Shown here: piece after piece, positions 48,293 to 59,078 of the stretch | Layout: each line of letters opens with the position of its first letter | Numbering within the stretch: position 1 is the first letter of the stretch | DNA from: Siphonodentalium dalli | Lineage: Eukaryota > Mollusca > Scaphopoda > Gadilida > Siphonodentaliidae | Reading direction: 5' to 3' | Assembly (NCBI GenBank): GCA_032622095.1 | Contig: CP136068.1 | Span: 126,173,989 to 126,237,988, forward strand | DNA: 64,000 nucleotides | Position numbers and translations under genes: made by a program | The notes under the pieces: generated by a model | Database searches by the model: none | The model's input: only the letters and a program-made list of their open reading frames with translations | Told to the model about the DNA's origin: nothing

Positions 48293-49141
48293 CTGTACAA
48301 TGATGAATCGTTTATGTAGTATCACTGTTAATATAACTACACCTCTATTTTTCTCTTTCATTTGACTCGATTCTGATTGACCAAGTTCTAACAATGCCAT
48401 AGTTACTTGTTGCTTGTAGTTTTCGATAAAGTTGTAAGCGGCCGAGTCACCGGAGTAGGAATTCGGAAAGGGGTAACATTCAAATCGATCTTGACTCGAA
48501 TGGCCTTGAACATCATAATTTAAAAATATGTATTTTGCACTAATCCGTGGCTCAAATTCATTCAATTGTTACATATATGATGTTGAGTATAAAATGATAT
48601 GGTCCCATAAATGGCCGGATTTAGTTTACAGTACCCCTGTAATGCATTACCAAGTTCGGTACAGCCTTGTAGTGAATACATTTTGCTACAATCCACTTAC
48701 GCGTCAACAAGTCAATATCATTGCCTGATCACCAAGGGCGTGTACTCTAGCACTGCGCGAATGTGATGTCTATTTATGGACAATGTTATTTCCGAACGAA
48801 GCGGAAATGGCCGAGATCTTAAGAATGAGACAAAGACGTGTGACACGTAGGGAAGTGTAATATGACCTGAGTCGTTTCCAATACCATGTCAGACTATTGA
48901 TATATATCTGCATTGTTGTGCCTACGGAAACTAAAATGGCTCATGTATGTTGTGAACACCCACGGCAATGATTTTGTCTATAGCACTTATTATTTCAGGT
49001 AAATATTAATAATATGGTGATGATTATTCTTAGCTCAAATGAAGGTCCACAGCTAAACCAAAATTCATTTGGATCAATACATTGTTGATATAGACAATAC
49101 ATTATGGTACATTTATCAATAGATGTTCTGTCGACAAAATA

Positions 49142-49601
49142 TGTGACCCGCCATATCAAATCCAGTCATAAGTCGGGATTTTTTTACCCTGTGCCAATGC
49201 ATTCTCTTATATATGCGAGTCGACCATAGGTCGCCTCGTATATATATAAGAGAATGCATTGGCCTAACAATTTTTTACAATTTTAATAATGTTTTCTTGT
49301 ATTCTTTAACAATTTTATAATTTCACCCATACAGAGCCCCAGACAAAAATGAGCAGACGACACTCTTCTATATGCTTCTATATATGTGTGGGGCTCCCTG
49401 CAGGGTAATGGCTGTTTATTATTTTATGTCCTAAAAATTGTAAGAAACATTTATTTAAAATAAATGATAAAAAATTGTTAGGCCAATGCATTCTCTTATA
49501 TATGCGAGGCGACCTATGGTCGACTCGCATATATAAGAGAATGCATTGGCACAGGGTAAAAAAATCCCGACTTACGACTGGATTTGATATGGCGGGTCAC
49601 A
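49142..49601. mobile_element. MITE, 460 bp, second family with double-hairpin cassette
   Basis: This is the same family as 30675-31131: ends TGTGACCCGCCATATCAAAT...ATTTGATATGGCGGGTCACA, TA flanks (49140-49141, 49602-49603). Both hairpins are nearly complete, and hairpin 1 has a small TA expansion. It lies inside the last intron of the lectin gene. Confidence 0.88.
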
Positions 49602-49603
49602 TA

Positions 49604-50887
49604 TCGACAATTTCGTCGAAAGCTCTAAGCGGCACATGTACGTGCAGTCGCTGATGTTAGTTCGGAATAATATTGTTTTCGTTTGTTGAAATCTAACTCG
49701 AAACATTCCCATGATTCCGGTCAAGATCGCTCCTCCAGTATAACTATGTACAATGTCTGTGTGTTACAATAGATCCTGTTCCGTGATTGGTCCACTGCCA
49801 ATTGGGTCATCCGCTTCATATCCCAATAACGGCCACAACCCGAACCGACGCCTCATTGCGTTGACCTATATTACTACATGTGGTAGATCGAATAACTGTC
49901 CGCGTTTATTGTTTGCGCGACCATTGAATATTATCGATCGATAATTCATAGGTATAACAGTCTGCTAACATACAGTGCAGCATGATACAATATCAAAACT
50001 GCAGACACATTTCTGAAAATAAATTTAACTGAGTTAGTAAAGATTAATAAAGACAATTCTGCATAAATAAGATATTAGTGTTGCTTGAGTGTGTGTTGTT
50101 GATGGGGTATGTCACTGTGACCGTTGGAGCATAATTAGTTGAACCGCGATTTAGTGTGAACCGAGAAGCTCCAACGGCCAATTCGCTATACCTTTTTGGC
50201 AATGTTATAACGCATGGAATGTATTTCTTCGTTAACAGCTGTTCCTTAATAATCTACGTCACATCGGGGTGGTCTCTGCTGCGAGTACATGATTGTTTGT
50301 TACTTTAGTGAACCGATATCACAACAAATACTGAATTGATTAACTGGCTCACCGAAGTCACATAATCATACAATCTCGAGCTGGGGCATTCAACTACTGT
50401 GAAAAACAAGTACTTTGTTAAGGAACTGGTATTTATAAAGACATATATTATTTGTATTGTGTGTTCAATGTTATGAACTTCCCTGTCAGAACATCACAAA
50501 TTGTTCAGGACTGTGAACTGTTGGAGTATGAACTCTGTGAACGTAGCCAGAGTAGTTATTCGTTATATGATCTAATAATTATGTAATAGCGATGCAATAC
50601 ATCAATTCTGATGATCAGAGCCAAACGTTCTCGACAGAACACCAGGGACACGCACTATATGCGTGTACAATATATAGTTGACGATAAAGAGACAGCATAG
50701 CTTAACCAAGGTCTGGTAGGACATATGCACACTCAAAGACGAAGAATGCGTGGATTATTCTTTTGATATGATGTGACTTAGCTATCAAACTTCGGTTGGT
50801 TTAGACCGAAATTGTCCCTAAACCGGATTTGAAGAGGTGACAAACCGTGCATGCATCCATAGCAGGGGATGTAAAAACAAATCTTAC
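49604..50887. other. Intron sequence of the lectin gene
   Basis: No other exon is seen. A small hairpin, GACCGTTGGAGC...GCTCCAACGGCC, lies at 50119-50180. Confidence 0.5.
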
Positions 50888-51088
50888 CGGAAGTGTGCCC
50901 GTGCTCCGCCAACCAAATGTCAAGGTCGTCGCGCATGGCAGCAGACTGAAGTGTTATCAGGTGAGCGTCTTCTTCTTCGCACATTCTCACAGTGGCCATT
51001 GGTGAGAGCAGCGCGGTCGCGTTATATTTCAGACAGACTCTGATTCCACCGAGACGGCACTCCTCGTATCCGTTCGCCGCTGGGCAGG
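50888..51088 (-). CDS. C-type lectin-like domain gene, internal exon
   Basis: Exactly 67 codons long, bounded by the acceptor TATCTATTTCAG (ending at 51089) and the donor CCG/GTAAGAT (intron from 50887). Both ends are phase 1. It encodes the first half of the fold: CPAANGYEECRLGGIRVC, then KYNAT (a potential N-glycosylation site), ATVRMCEEEDAHLITLQS (the alpha-1 helix with its conserved Cys) and DDLDIWLAEHG (alpha-2). Joined to the 48292-48078 exon it makes one domain of normal length, about 137 residues. The protein is probably secreted or displayed at the surface, as most invertebrate lectins of this class are, possibly in immunity or mucus. That role is inference. Confidence 0.82.
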
Positions 51089-51133
51089 CTGAAATAGATA
51101 TCGTCAAATAATGAGTCTGCTGGCTATTTTTAA

Positions 51134-51525
51134 CCCTTTACCCAACAAACCGGCCAAAACCGGCCAAATAAAGATTCAACAGCCTAAAATATCTTCGGTC
51201 TGTCTCAATAGAACCATACACATATGGATATCATTGGAACCGGCTTCTTGACCACATTGTGATAGTTACAGTTATGCCCTGTGCCAATGCATTCTCTTAT
51301 ATATGCGAGTCGACCATAGGTCGCCTCGCATATATAAGAGAATGCATTGGCCTAAAAAAAATCTTTTTTTAACACTTTTTACCATTTTTTCTTACATTCT
51401 TTAACAATTTTATAATTTTTAATGTGTTAAGCCAATGCATTCTCTTATATATGCGAGGCGACCTATGGTCGACTCGCATATATAAGAGAATGCATTGGCA
51501 CAGGGCCCTTATGTTGGGTAAAGGG
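51134..51525. mobile_element. piggyBac-type MITE, 392 bp, reverse orientation
   Basis: TTAA at 51130-51133 and 51526-51529 flank the ends CCCTTTACCCAACA...TGTTGGGTAAAGGG. It has the same length as the 25464-25855 copy and nearly its reverse complement. Both hairpins are complete. The insertion lies 45 bp upstream of the acceptor of the 51088 lectin exon, within the intron. Confidence 0.88.
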
Positions 51526-51919
51526 TTAATTGATTGTCCGTGGATGATGGTGATCTTACCTATCAACCTATCAAATACATGTAAGTCCAAGCTCACTGGT
51601 GTTTAGTTATTTGAGTGTCCTGGAATCCATTTTACTGTTATCAAAATGGTAACCTAATTCACACACATTGTTTGTAGAACGTTTTTAATTTAGCTGAACA
51701 TGCACCCTACAAATTATTAATTGGTATACATTGTGTTACATTGCTCTCTGCCCACAGTATTTGAACATGCTTCATTCACTAATCATATAAACGCTGATCG
51801 TATTATCACTGGTATGCTATCGGTACCTACCAATACCGGTTAGTAGATGTGAGATTCCAGTTGCTAGCTACCGGAAGAAAATCCCAGGGAATGAATATCA
51901 TGTACACCATAATTAATAA
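51526..51919. other. Intron sequence of the lectin gene
   Basis: No exon or repeat is recognised. Confidence 0.4.
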
Positions 51920-53258
51920 CGTATGGAAGCGTATTGGTGCCATTTTGAAGAAAAAATAATTAAATAATAATGTATAGCATTTGTAAAGCGCCTTTCCCAT
52001 GAGGCCCAAAGCGCTCAAAGTTTTACAATTATTACCCTGATGAGCCTGAACATTCAGTAACCATCTACTGCTCCCCGGGGACAGGGGGAGGTACAGCCGG
52101 GAGTATGCGAGGATACCATATGGCTAGCATACTGACAAGATCTTTCACTGCTCATTATCAGGTACCCTTGTAATGCATGGGTGGTGCAAAGCAGACACAG
52201 TACGAGCGACCTTGCTCAAGGGTCACAACTTGGCGCGAGATTCAAACAGTGTACAATCCAACAATTGCACATCGCTCAAGTCGGCCCAGTAAGTGCTAAT
52301 TAGCACATACGTATCAGCTAATTAGCTGATAATAACAGCTAATTAGCACATAGTAAGTGCTAATTAGCACATACATAACAGCTAATTAGCTGATAATATC
52401 AGCTAATTAGCACATACGTATCAGTTAATTAGCTGATATTAACAGCTAATTAGCACATAGTAAGTGCTAATTAGCACATGCATATCAGCTAATTAGCTAA
52501 TATCAGCTAATTAGCTGATAATAACAGCTAATTAGCTGATAATATCAGCTAATTAGCACATACGTATCAGCTAATTAGTTGATAATAACAGCTAATTAGC
52601 ACATAATAAGTGCTAATTAGCACATCAACATATCAGCTAATTAGCTGATAATAACAGCTAATTCGCTGATAATATCAGCTAATTAGCACATACGTATCAG
52701 CTAATTAGCTGAAAGGATTTCGACCGATTTGACGGCATGGGTGGGTGGCCGGCCCCAAATACCACCTAGAAACACCCCGACCCCCACCATCACCCCCGGG
52801 GGTGCCACCCGAGGGGGTGAAAATGGGGTATGGACTATTTTCGAGAACGGTAAGGATTTCGACCGATTTGACGGCATGGGTGGGTGGCCGGCCCCAAATA
52901 CCACCTAGAAACACCCCGACCCCCACCCATCACCCCCGGGGGTGCCACCCCGAGGGGGTGAACATGGGGTATGGGTCGGGGTGTTTCTAGGTGGTATTTG
53001 GGGCCGGCCAATTAGCTGATATGTGCTAATTAGCTGTTATTATCAGCTAATTAGCTGATACGTATGTGCTAATTAGCTGATATTATCAGCTAATTAGCTG
53101 TTATTATCAGCTAATTAGCTGATATGTATGTGCTAATTAGCACTTACTATGTGCTAATTAGCTGTTATTATCAGCTAATTAGCTGATACGTATGTGCTAA
53201 TTAGCACTTACTGGGCCAATTTTTTTCTTTTCAAAATGGCACCAATATGCTTCCATAG
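51920..53258. repeat. Outer inverted repeat enclosing the CTAATTAG array
   Basis: 51920-51960 (GTATGGAAGCGTATTGGTGC then CATTTTGAAG) is inverted at 53217-53258 (CTTTTCAAAATGGCACCAAT then ATGCTTCCATA). Between the left copy and the array, 51961-52282 holds a separate segment with GTAAAGCGCCTTTCCCATGA and AAAGCGCTCAAAG. Similar words occur in common marine invertebrate repeats. The outer repeat may be the ends of one composite element or two unrelated copies of a short repeat. Confidence 0.6.
52283..53217. mobile_element. Foldback element built from about 30 CTAATTAG palindromes
   Basis: The left end GGCCCAGTAAGTGCTAATTA and right end TAATTAGCACTTACTGGGCC are perfect inverses. Both arms are arrays of AGCTAATTAGCT or TGCTAATTAGCA cores joined by GATAATAAC, GATAATATC, CATACGTATC or CATAGTAAG linkers: about 20 cores on the left (52293-52711) and about 10 on the right (53006-53205). 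The middle (52712-53006) is a GC-rich 130-bp direct duplication (from AAGGATTTCGACCGATTTGA). The second unit folds on itself through GGCCGGCCCCAAATACCACC and its complement. TAATTA is the classic homeodomain core, so the array could bind such factors. That is inference. Confidence 0.85.
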
Positions 53259-53543
53259 GTATGCATTTAACAAATCGATAGTTTTAGATATTTCAGTAGA
53301 GCGTATTATGTGTTCAACGAATGGCTATTGTTGTGATGGACAGGTTATTGTGTTAGGACGGTGGTATAACTTCGTATATTTTGTGAAAAACTTACTTGTA
53401 GATGGATTCTGATATTAGTCATTGATAGACAGGTATCGTCTTATCGTTGCTTCAGTGTTTTCCTATTTAAAAATATACTGTTATGCATTTCCTGTTAAAG
53501 CTGCGCAGTAGACTTTGAAGTGGAGTACTTCATATGCGGATTC
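53259..53543. other. Intron sequence of the lectin gene
   Basis: No feature is recognised. Confidence 0.4.
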
Positions 53544-53549
53544 ATAATC

Positions 53550-54044
53550 CACGGTGGGGAATCACGTGATTTCGAGTTGATGAGTACCACGCATTCAAAA
53601 TGGCCGAGGCGTTCGCAAACGCGACCAGAAACGAGGAAAGGGTAATACAATTTGATAATGATATATTACACAGTATTTTGGCAGCTACGAGCATATTCTA
53701 TACTATTTTTCAAACAAGCTGTTACCTCACTTGTGTCCAAACTCACACCTGCTTGCTCCAACATTCTGACCAAAGTTGTCAGTCGAAGGATTATCCTAGA
53801 TGTATGGACTGGTGTATTGCACGAACCTCCGACTGGAAACTTTGGTCAGAATGTTAATTGAAAACTACTGAGTATTTCCGAACAAATAACGTATCAACTT
53901 GTTTAAAAAAATAAACTAGCATATGCTCGTAACAGTCAATATGCTATGTTTTGTGTCAGTTCCCCATATATTATGTTTTGTGTGTTTGCACATATTGAAT
54001 GCGTGGTACTCACCAACCTCGAAACCACGTGAGTCCCCACCGTG
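53550..54044. mobile_element. TIR element, 495 bp, with 6-bp target duplication
   Basis: The ends CACGGTGGGGAATCACGTGA and TCACGTG-like ...GTCCCCACCGTG are inverted for about 48 bp, through ATGAGTACCACGCATTCAA. ATAATC flanks both sides (53544-53549, 54045-54050). Short frames inside (53600-53861) have no recognised domain. It lies in the intron after the threonine-rich exon. Confidence 0.82.
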
Positions 54045-54167
54045 ATAATCGTTCGCTTTTCCCATGAACCGGTTTCAATCGGTATACGATGATTGCGGCA
54101 CTGGAAACGGACAATAGATAATGCATATATTCCGGATAAGTAATTTAAATAAGTAAATACGAATTAC

Positions 54168-55492
54168 CTGATGTTGTTGTTAGAGTTACGGTTACGGTCG
54201 TCGTCGGCATTATTGTCGATGTCACTGCGGTGGTTATCTTTGTAGTGGTAGTTGTGGTTGTCGTTGGTGTTATTGTTGTTGTTGATGTCGTTGTTGTGGT
54301 TGTTGATGATGTCGATGTCACTGCCATGGTTGTGGTTATCTTTGTAGTGCTGGCAGTTGTGGTTGTCGTTGATGTTATTGTTGTTGTTGATGTCGTTGTC
54401 GTTGTTGTGGTTGTTGATGATGTAGATGTCACTGCCATGGTTGTGGTTATCTTTGTAGTGCTGGCAGTGGTAGTTGTGGTTGTCTTTGGTGTTATTGTTG
54501 TTGTTGATGTCGTTGTTGTTGTGGTTGTTGATGATGTCGATGTCACCGCCGTGGTTGTGGTTATCTTTGTAGTGCTGGCAGTGGTAGTTGTGGTTGTCGT
54601 TGGTGTTATTGTTGTTGGTGATGTTGTTGTTGTTGTGGTTGTTGATGATGTCGATGTCACTGCCGTGGTTGTGGTTATCTGTGTAGTGCTGACAGTGGTA
54701 GTTGTGGTTGTCGTTGGTGTTATTGTTGTTGTTGATGTCGTTGTTGTTGTGGTTGTTGATGATGTCGATGTCACTGCCGTGGTTGTGGTTATCTTTGTAG
54801 TGCTGGCAGTGGTAGTTGTGGTTGTCGTTGGTGTTATTGTTGTTGATGTCGTTGTTGTTGTGGTTGTTGATGATGTCGATGTCACTGCCGTGGTTGTGGC
54901 TAACTTTGTAGTGCTGGTAGTGGTAGTTGTGGTTGTCGTTGGTGTTATTGTTGTTGTTGATGTCGTTGTTGTTGTGGCTGTTGATGATGTCGATGTCACT
55001 GCCCTGGTTGTGGTTATCTTTGTAGTGCTGGCATTGGTAGTTGTGGTTGTCGTTGGTGTTATTGTTGTTGTTGATGTCGTTGTTGTTGGTGATGTCGTTG
55101 TTGTTGGTGATGTCGTTGTTTTTGTTGTTGTTGTGGTTGTTGATGATGTCGATGTCACTTCCGTGGTTGTGGTTATCTTTGTAGTGCTGGCAGTGGTAGT
55201 TGTGGTTGTCGTTGGTGTTGGTGTTATTGTTGGTGATGTAGTTGTTGTTGCTGTTGTGGTTGTTGTTGATGTCGTTGTTTCTGTTGTCGTTGTCGTTACT
55301 GCTAGTGTTGCTACTGTCGATGGTGTTGGATTTGCTGCTGATAATGTTGTTGATGCTGGGGTTATTGTTTCTGCTGATGTCGTTGTCGATCTTGCTACTG
55401 TTGATGTTGCTGCTAGTGGTGCTGGGTTTTCTGTTGATATTGTTGATAGTGATGGAGTAAACATAATAATAGTAATAGCATAAAATAACGTA
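54168..55492 (-). CDS. Mucin-like threonine-rich exon of the lectin gene
   Basis: The minus frame is open for about 440 codons and is mostly Thr with Ser, Pro, Val, Ala, Ile and Lys. It is built from eight units of 37-38 residues (motifs VTSTSSTTTTTT and TTKITTT). Such a stretch would be heavily O-glycosylated and form an extended stalk. The exon ends at a good donor, CAG/GTAATT (intron from 54167), in phase 1, matching the phase-1 acceptor at 51089, so the stalk would lead into the lectin domain. Unit start points are spaced 111, 114, 114, 114, 111, 114 and 159 bp, all multiples of three. The 5' end is uncertain: a weak acceptor GCTGGCAG precedes 55492 and the first ATG is at 55464. A short hydrophobic run near the start (LFYAITIIMF) could belong to a signal peptide. 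Confidence 0.7.
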
Positions 55493-55835
55493 CTGCCAGC
55501 GGTAACGTGGTATTAGAACCATGATCTGCGTCTGCGAAAACGTGAATTTGATATCGTAAAAGTGCTATATCCGACTGGAAACCGATTTAATCACTATTTA
55601 ATAACTTAATAACGTTACAGCCACGCAGGAAACTAGGAAAAACTATTGCAACTAGCGCTGGTCATAAAGCGCACACGCGCCACGAATCTCATCGAGCGTA
55701 TACTGTACTCAACTAAAGTAACGTTGTTTTTACTAAATAAACTTACACGTCAGTGATAACAATATAAATTTGAGACCACAATTATTCATCCGGAGGATCT
55801 TCAGAAAATATAACCAGAAACAAATTAACATATAA
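55493..55835. other. Gene-free; probable upstream intron or 5' flank of the lectin gene
   Basis: No first exon can be identified with confidence. Confidence 0.35.
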
Positions 55836-55963
55836 GGCGCCTCGCATATATAAGTGAATGCATTGGCCTAACAATCTTGATCTTGTAAGCCAGTGCCTTC
55901 TCTTATGTATGCGAGGTTCCATGTGGGAGACTCGCATAAATAGGAGAATGCACTGGCACAGGG
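55836..55963. repeat. Decayed double-hairpin cassette, 5' part lost
   Basis: The right half of hairpin 1 (GGCGCCTCGCATATATAAGT) is followed by ATGCATTGGCCTAACAATCT and a diverged hairpin 2 ending CACTGGCACAGGG. The loop GTTCCATGTGGGAGA matches the 17880 and 32936 sublineage. Confidence 0.72.
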
Positions 55964-57769
55964 TCTTTAATGCTGCGTGTTGCTTTAATGTTGTATGTAG
56001 GTATCTGACATAACTAACGGTCCAATTACCATAATAAGTCGCACGATCATTGCTCGTGTCACCACCCAGGACATCCGGCACTAAACAAACAAAAAACTCG
56101 TGATTTACATTTACATTTACATCGTTACTCATAAAAGGCCATTAGCCCATCACGTGAGATTAACAATCGTGACGTTCATTTCTTATTTAAACCATCTGTC
56201 CATGTATGTTAATAGTCCAGTCAACATAGGGTTTGACCTATACAAAATTTGTACGGAAATGAATATTTTTAGATCAACATATCAAAAATCCTCTACGAGA
56301 TCTGTGCTCGACTATTCATAATCGAGCATATACCCGATATTGGCAAATTCAGCGAGTATCATTAAGGGTAGGCTTAGGGATTGGGCGTATTTCGTGACAG
56401 TTTTGGAGAATAACTTGCCGCAAATGATTACTATTGCCACGTGGATCACCGGCCATGGAATATCATAGCGCTCAAAATAAAAATGGCGTCCAAATAGACA
56501 AAATCGAATAATATTTACATTTTGGGAAAAAATGAATAGCTAGTCCTATAAGAGTGAACAAACGCTCGAATTATGTGAGGAAGAATTATTGTAGAGTATA
56601 AGAGAAACTGTTGATCAGAGATGTGTGAATTACCTCCAATGTATATAACGAGAGAGAGAGAGCAAGCGAAAGCGGGGTCTCATACAACGGTTAAATCTGG
56701 ACTTTTGGTCGTCTAGGAACTGAAAAATAACGAAGTTTTAAGTGCAGATGTTTATCGTGAATCGTGTGATATAAGTGTAAATAAACAGCTAAATGGGATG
56801 CATTGAAAATGTGACATTGTCCAGAAGCAGAACTATATGTGGTCAGAGCAGTATCGCGAATGTGACCGATCATCGTTTATTTTGATATCTTCATGATAAA
56901 ACCTTTCGAAATCAACTGCTACAGAACAGTATGATATATATTCATAGAGTACTGGCTAAAATGTGTAGAATCATATTGTCCCTGTCTCAAAAGAGTAGTC
57001 ATAGGAGCAAGGTCGTAGGAAACGGGGACCGCAGGGGCCTCTCATCGGTGGGGGTATGGGGGAACTCCCCCAGATTTTTTTCTGAATTTCAAGCCCTCAG
57101 ATCGCATTTCGTTGCATCTGTGACAACATTTACGTTAAATAGCCCATTGTCATAGAGAGTTCAGACAACGTAACGTAATTCGTCACGTAACCGGCGAATA
57201 ACGAAAAAATGAAGAAAATTCAGCTTTTAACACTGAAATTTTGTGAAAATTAAATAATTTGTCATCAAAACTAAAAACATATTCATAATACCCGTGATCA
57301 AAACTTTACATCAGTCTATTTTTCCAATCGATCCAACCAACGTAAATATTTTTTTTTATTCTTCATGACGCCGGTCAACCGAAAATCCCCTAATTTAACC
57401 GTTTTGTGGACCGTTTTTTCGCTCCAACGTCCCACGTGTGTTGTTTTTATCACGAAACCCGAAAGTCTTCCCCTGAACTTGACCTTCCCAAATATACGAA
57501 AATATCTTTGGGAAATCCCATTGAGTAATTTGGCAAGTGCCGTTTCAAGATTCCCACCACACAGGTGAAATGATCAATAACAATACGAAAAACAGTATAA
57601 AAACCCCATTAACAAAAATAAAATCGAAAGTCGGCACCCGGAATATGAAACTATGGTATTTTGTCCATCCAAATATGTTAATTATATATTTTTACGCAAA
57701 CTATAAATTAATCGGCCAGCGGTTTCTTTGCGCCCGATCTCGTGTTTTTTGTGTCGTTTGCTTTCCGCA
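55964..57769. other. Gene-free; short (GA)n at 56652
   Basis: No gene is supported. The segment before 57770 is the likely promoter and 5' leader of the next gene, but I see no clear TATA or initiator to mark a start. Confidence 0.4.
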
Positions 57770-57869
57770 ATGTCTGAAGACGTCAACAGCGAAGATTTGG
57801 GACGTCGTCCTTCATCAAACACCGAAGACAGAAAAAACGTTCATTCTTCTCATACAGATGACGTTATTG
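57770..57869 (+). CDS. Uncharacterised multi-exon gene, first coding exon
   Basis: The ATG at 57770 opens MSEDVNSEDLGRRPSSNTED, a polar, Ser/Asp-rich start. The exon ends at ATTG/GTAAGA (57869), phase 1. Its acidic, disordered look is common for nuclear protein termini. The start is chosen because it is the first ATG after an in-frame-open but ATG-free stretch and leads into a consensus donor. The intron contains a solo hairpin of the repeat cassette (58761-58835). Confidence 0.55.
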
Positions 57870-58760
57870 GTAAGATTATCAAGTATCAAAATAGAAACGA
57901 GGGCCAAAATTTAATCGTTAGATAAGACAGAATCCCCGTTTTTCTATAATGTAATTTGTAAACAACAGGTAAACTAAACACTTCCGCCAAATTCGGGGGT
58001 GTGTTTAGATAAGGGAATAGCCACATTTCATAACGCTGTTACTAAAACCTCCCTTCGCGCTGTTTTTCTGGCTGGTCCGTCAATTACGCTTACTCCCTTT
58101 TATGCATACAAATGCTATTTTAGCGACAAATGATCGCTTTTGAAATCGTACTATGCTATATCGAGATCAAATGTTCGATTTGTCTGTGTTATTATTTGGG
58201 TTTGAATCTCCAAGTTAATGCAGATACACTGGATTGTGGGAGAGAGTTTCGGTCGACGACTTCGACAAACCACTGACAGTTTTTTTTTACCCCGAACCCG
58301 ACAAGACTACTTCCAATAGAAGAGAAGTAACTCTATATGTACTGTCGATATTGTTCATTTAGTTGACTATCAAAATATATGTGCTCTTCATTCAAATTGT
58401 TGAAACTTGAATCAATTTCTCTACATATTGTATTGCCATTATTATTTGGCCGATCTCGTCCGTAAAATCGGCCCTAAAAATTTTAATTTTAATTGTTTTG
58501 TTTTTTTGTTTTTTTGGGGTTTAATTTGTTTTGGGTATGCTTAAGCATACTATAGCGAATTTAAAAACAAACTGGATAAACCCTTAGGGGCATGTTATAA
58601 CTCAAAACTATCAACAAGTATTCATAGTAATAATATTGATGCCCATGAAAAACATAAGATTCCCTGGCACTAAACCTACAAAATACTGAAAGAGTTAAAG
58701 AATATAAGAAAATATTATTAAAATTGTAAAAAATAATAACAAATGATGAAAAATTGTTAC

Positions 58761-58835
58761 GCCAATGCATTCTCTTATATATGCGAGGCGACCTATGGTC
58801 GACTCGCATATATAAGAGAATGCATTGGCACAGGG
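58761..58835. repeat. Solo hairpin 2 of the cassette
   Basis: GCCAATGCATTCTCTTATAT... with loop GCGACCTATGGTCGA and closing ...GCATTGGCACAGGG is essentially identical to hairpin 2 in the MITEs. Hairpin 1 is missing. The AT-rich left flank resembles the MITE spacer, and CAAAGGGTTAAC at 58870 resembles the piggyBac-type end, so this is probably a deleted copy. Confidence 0.85.
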
Positions 58836-59078
58836 TATATGGGGTGATGCAAAAATCGGACCTGGCACTCAAAGGGTTAACCCAATGTGTTCAGTTGGAG
58901 AGTTATTCATGCATGAAACAAAAGAATCAAGTAAACATAAATTGTGTGTGAATAATTATGAGCTGACTATCAAACTTCAAACACTTCTATTGCTTTTCCA
59001 TTTGTGAACATAAAATTTAGCTTTCAGTCATATACTTAATTTCAAGATACTGAATTTATTTTGCATTTATATTTACAG

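Noticed and set aside
53600-53861. Start of a gene with MAEAFANATRNEER
   Set aside because: The ATG lies just inside the terminal repeat of a TIR element, and the frame after a possible donor has no partner.
54230-55483. Long plus-strand frame rich in valine and aspartate, and a second minus-strand frame rich in Asn, opposite the Thr-rich exon
   Set aside because: Both are other-frame or complementary readings of the same repeat. Only the Thr-rich frame has a consensus donor in a phase that fits the next exon and a composition known from mucins.
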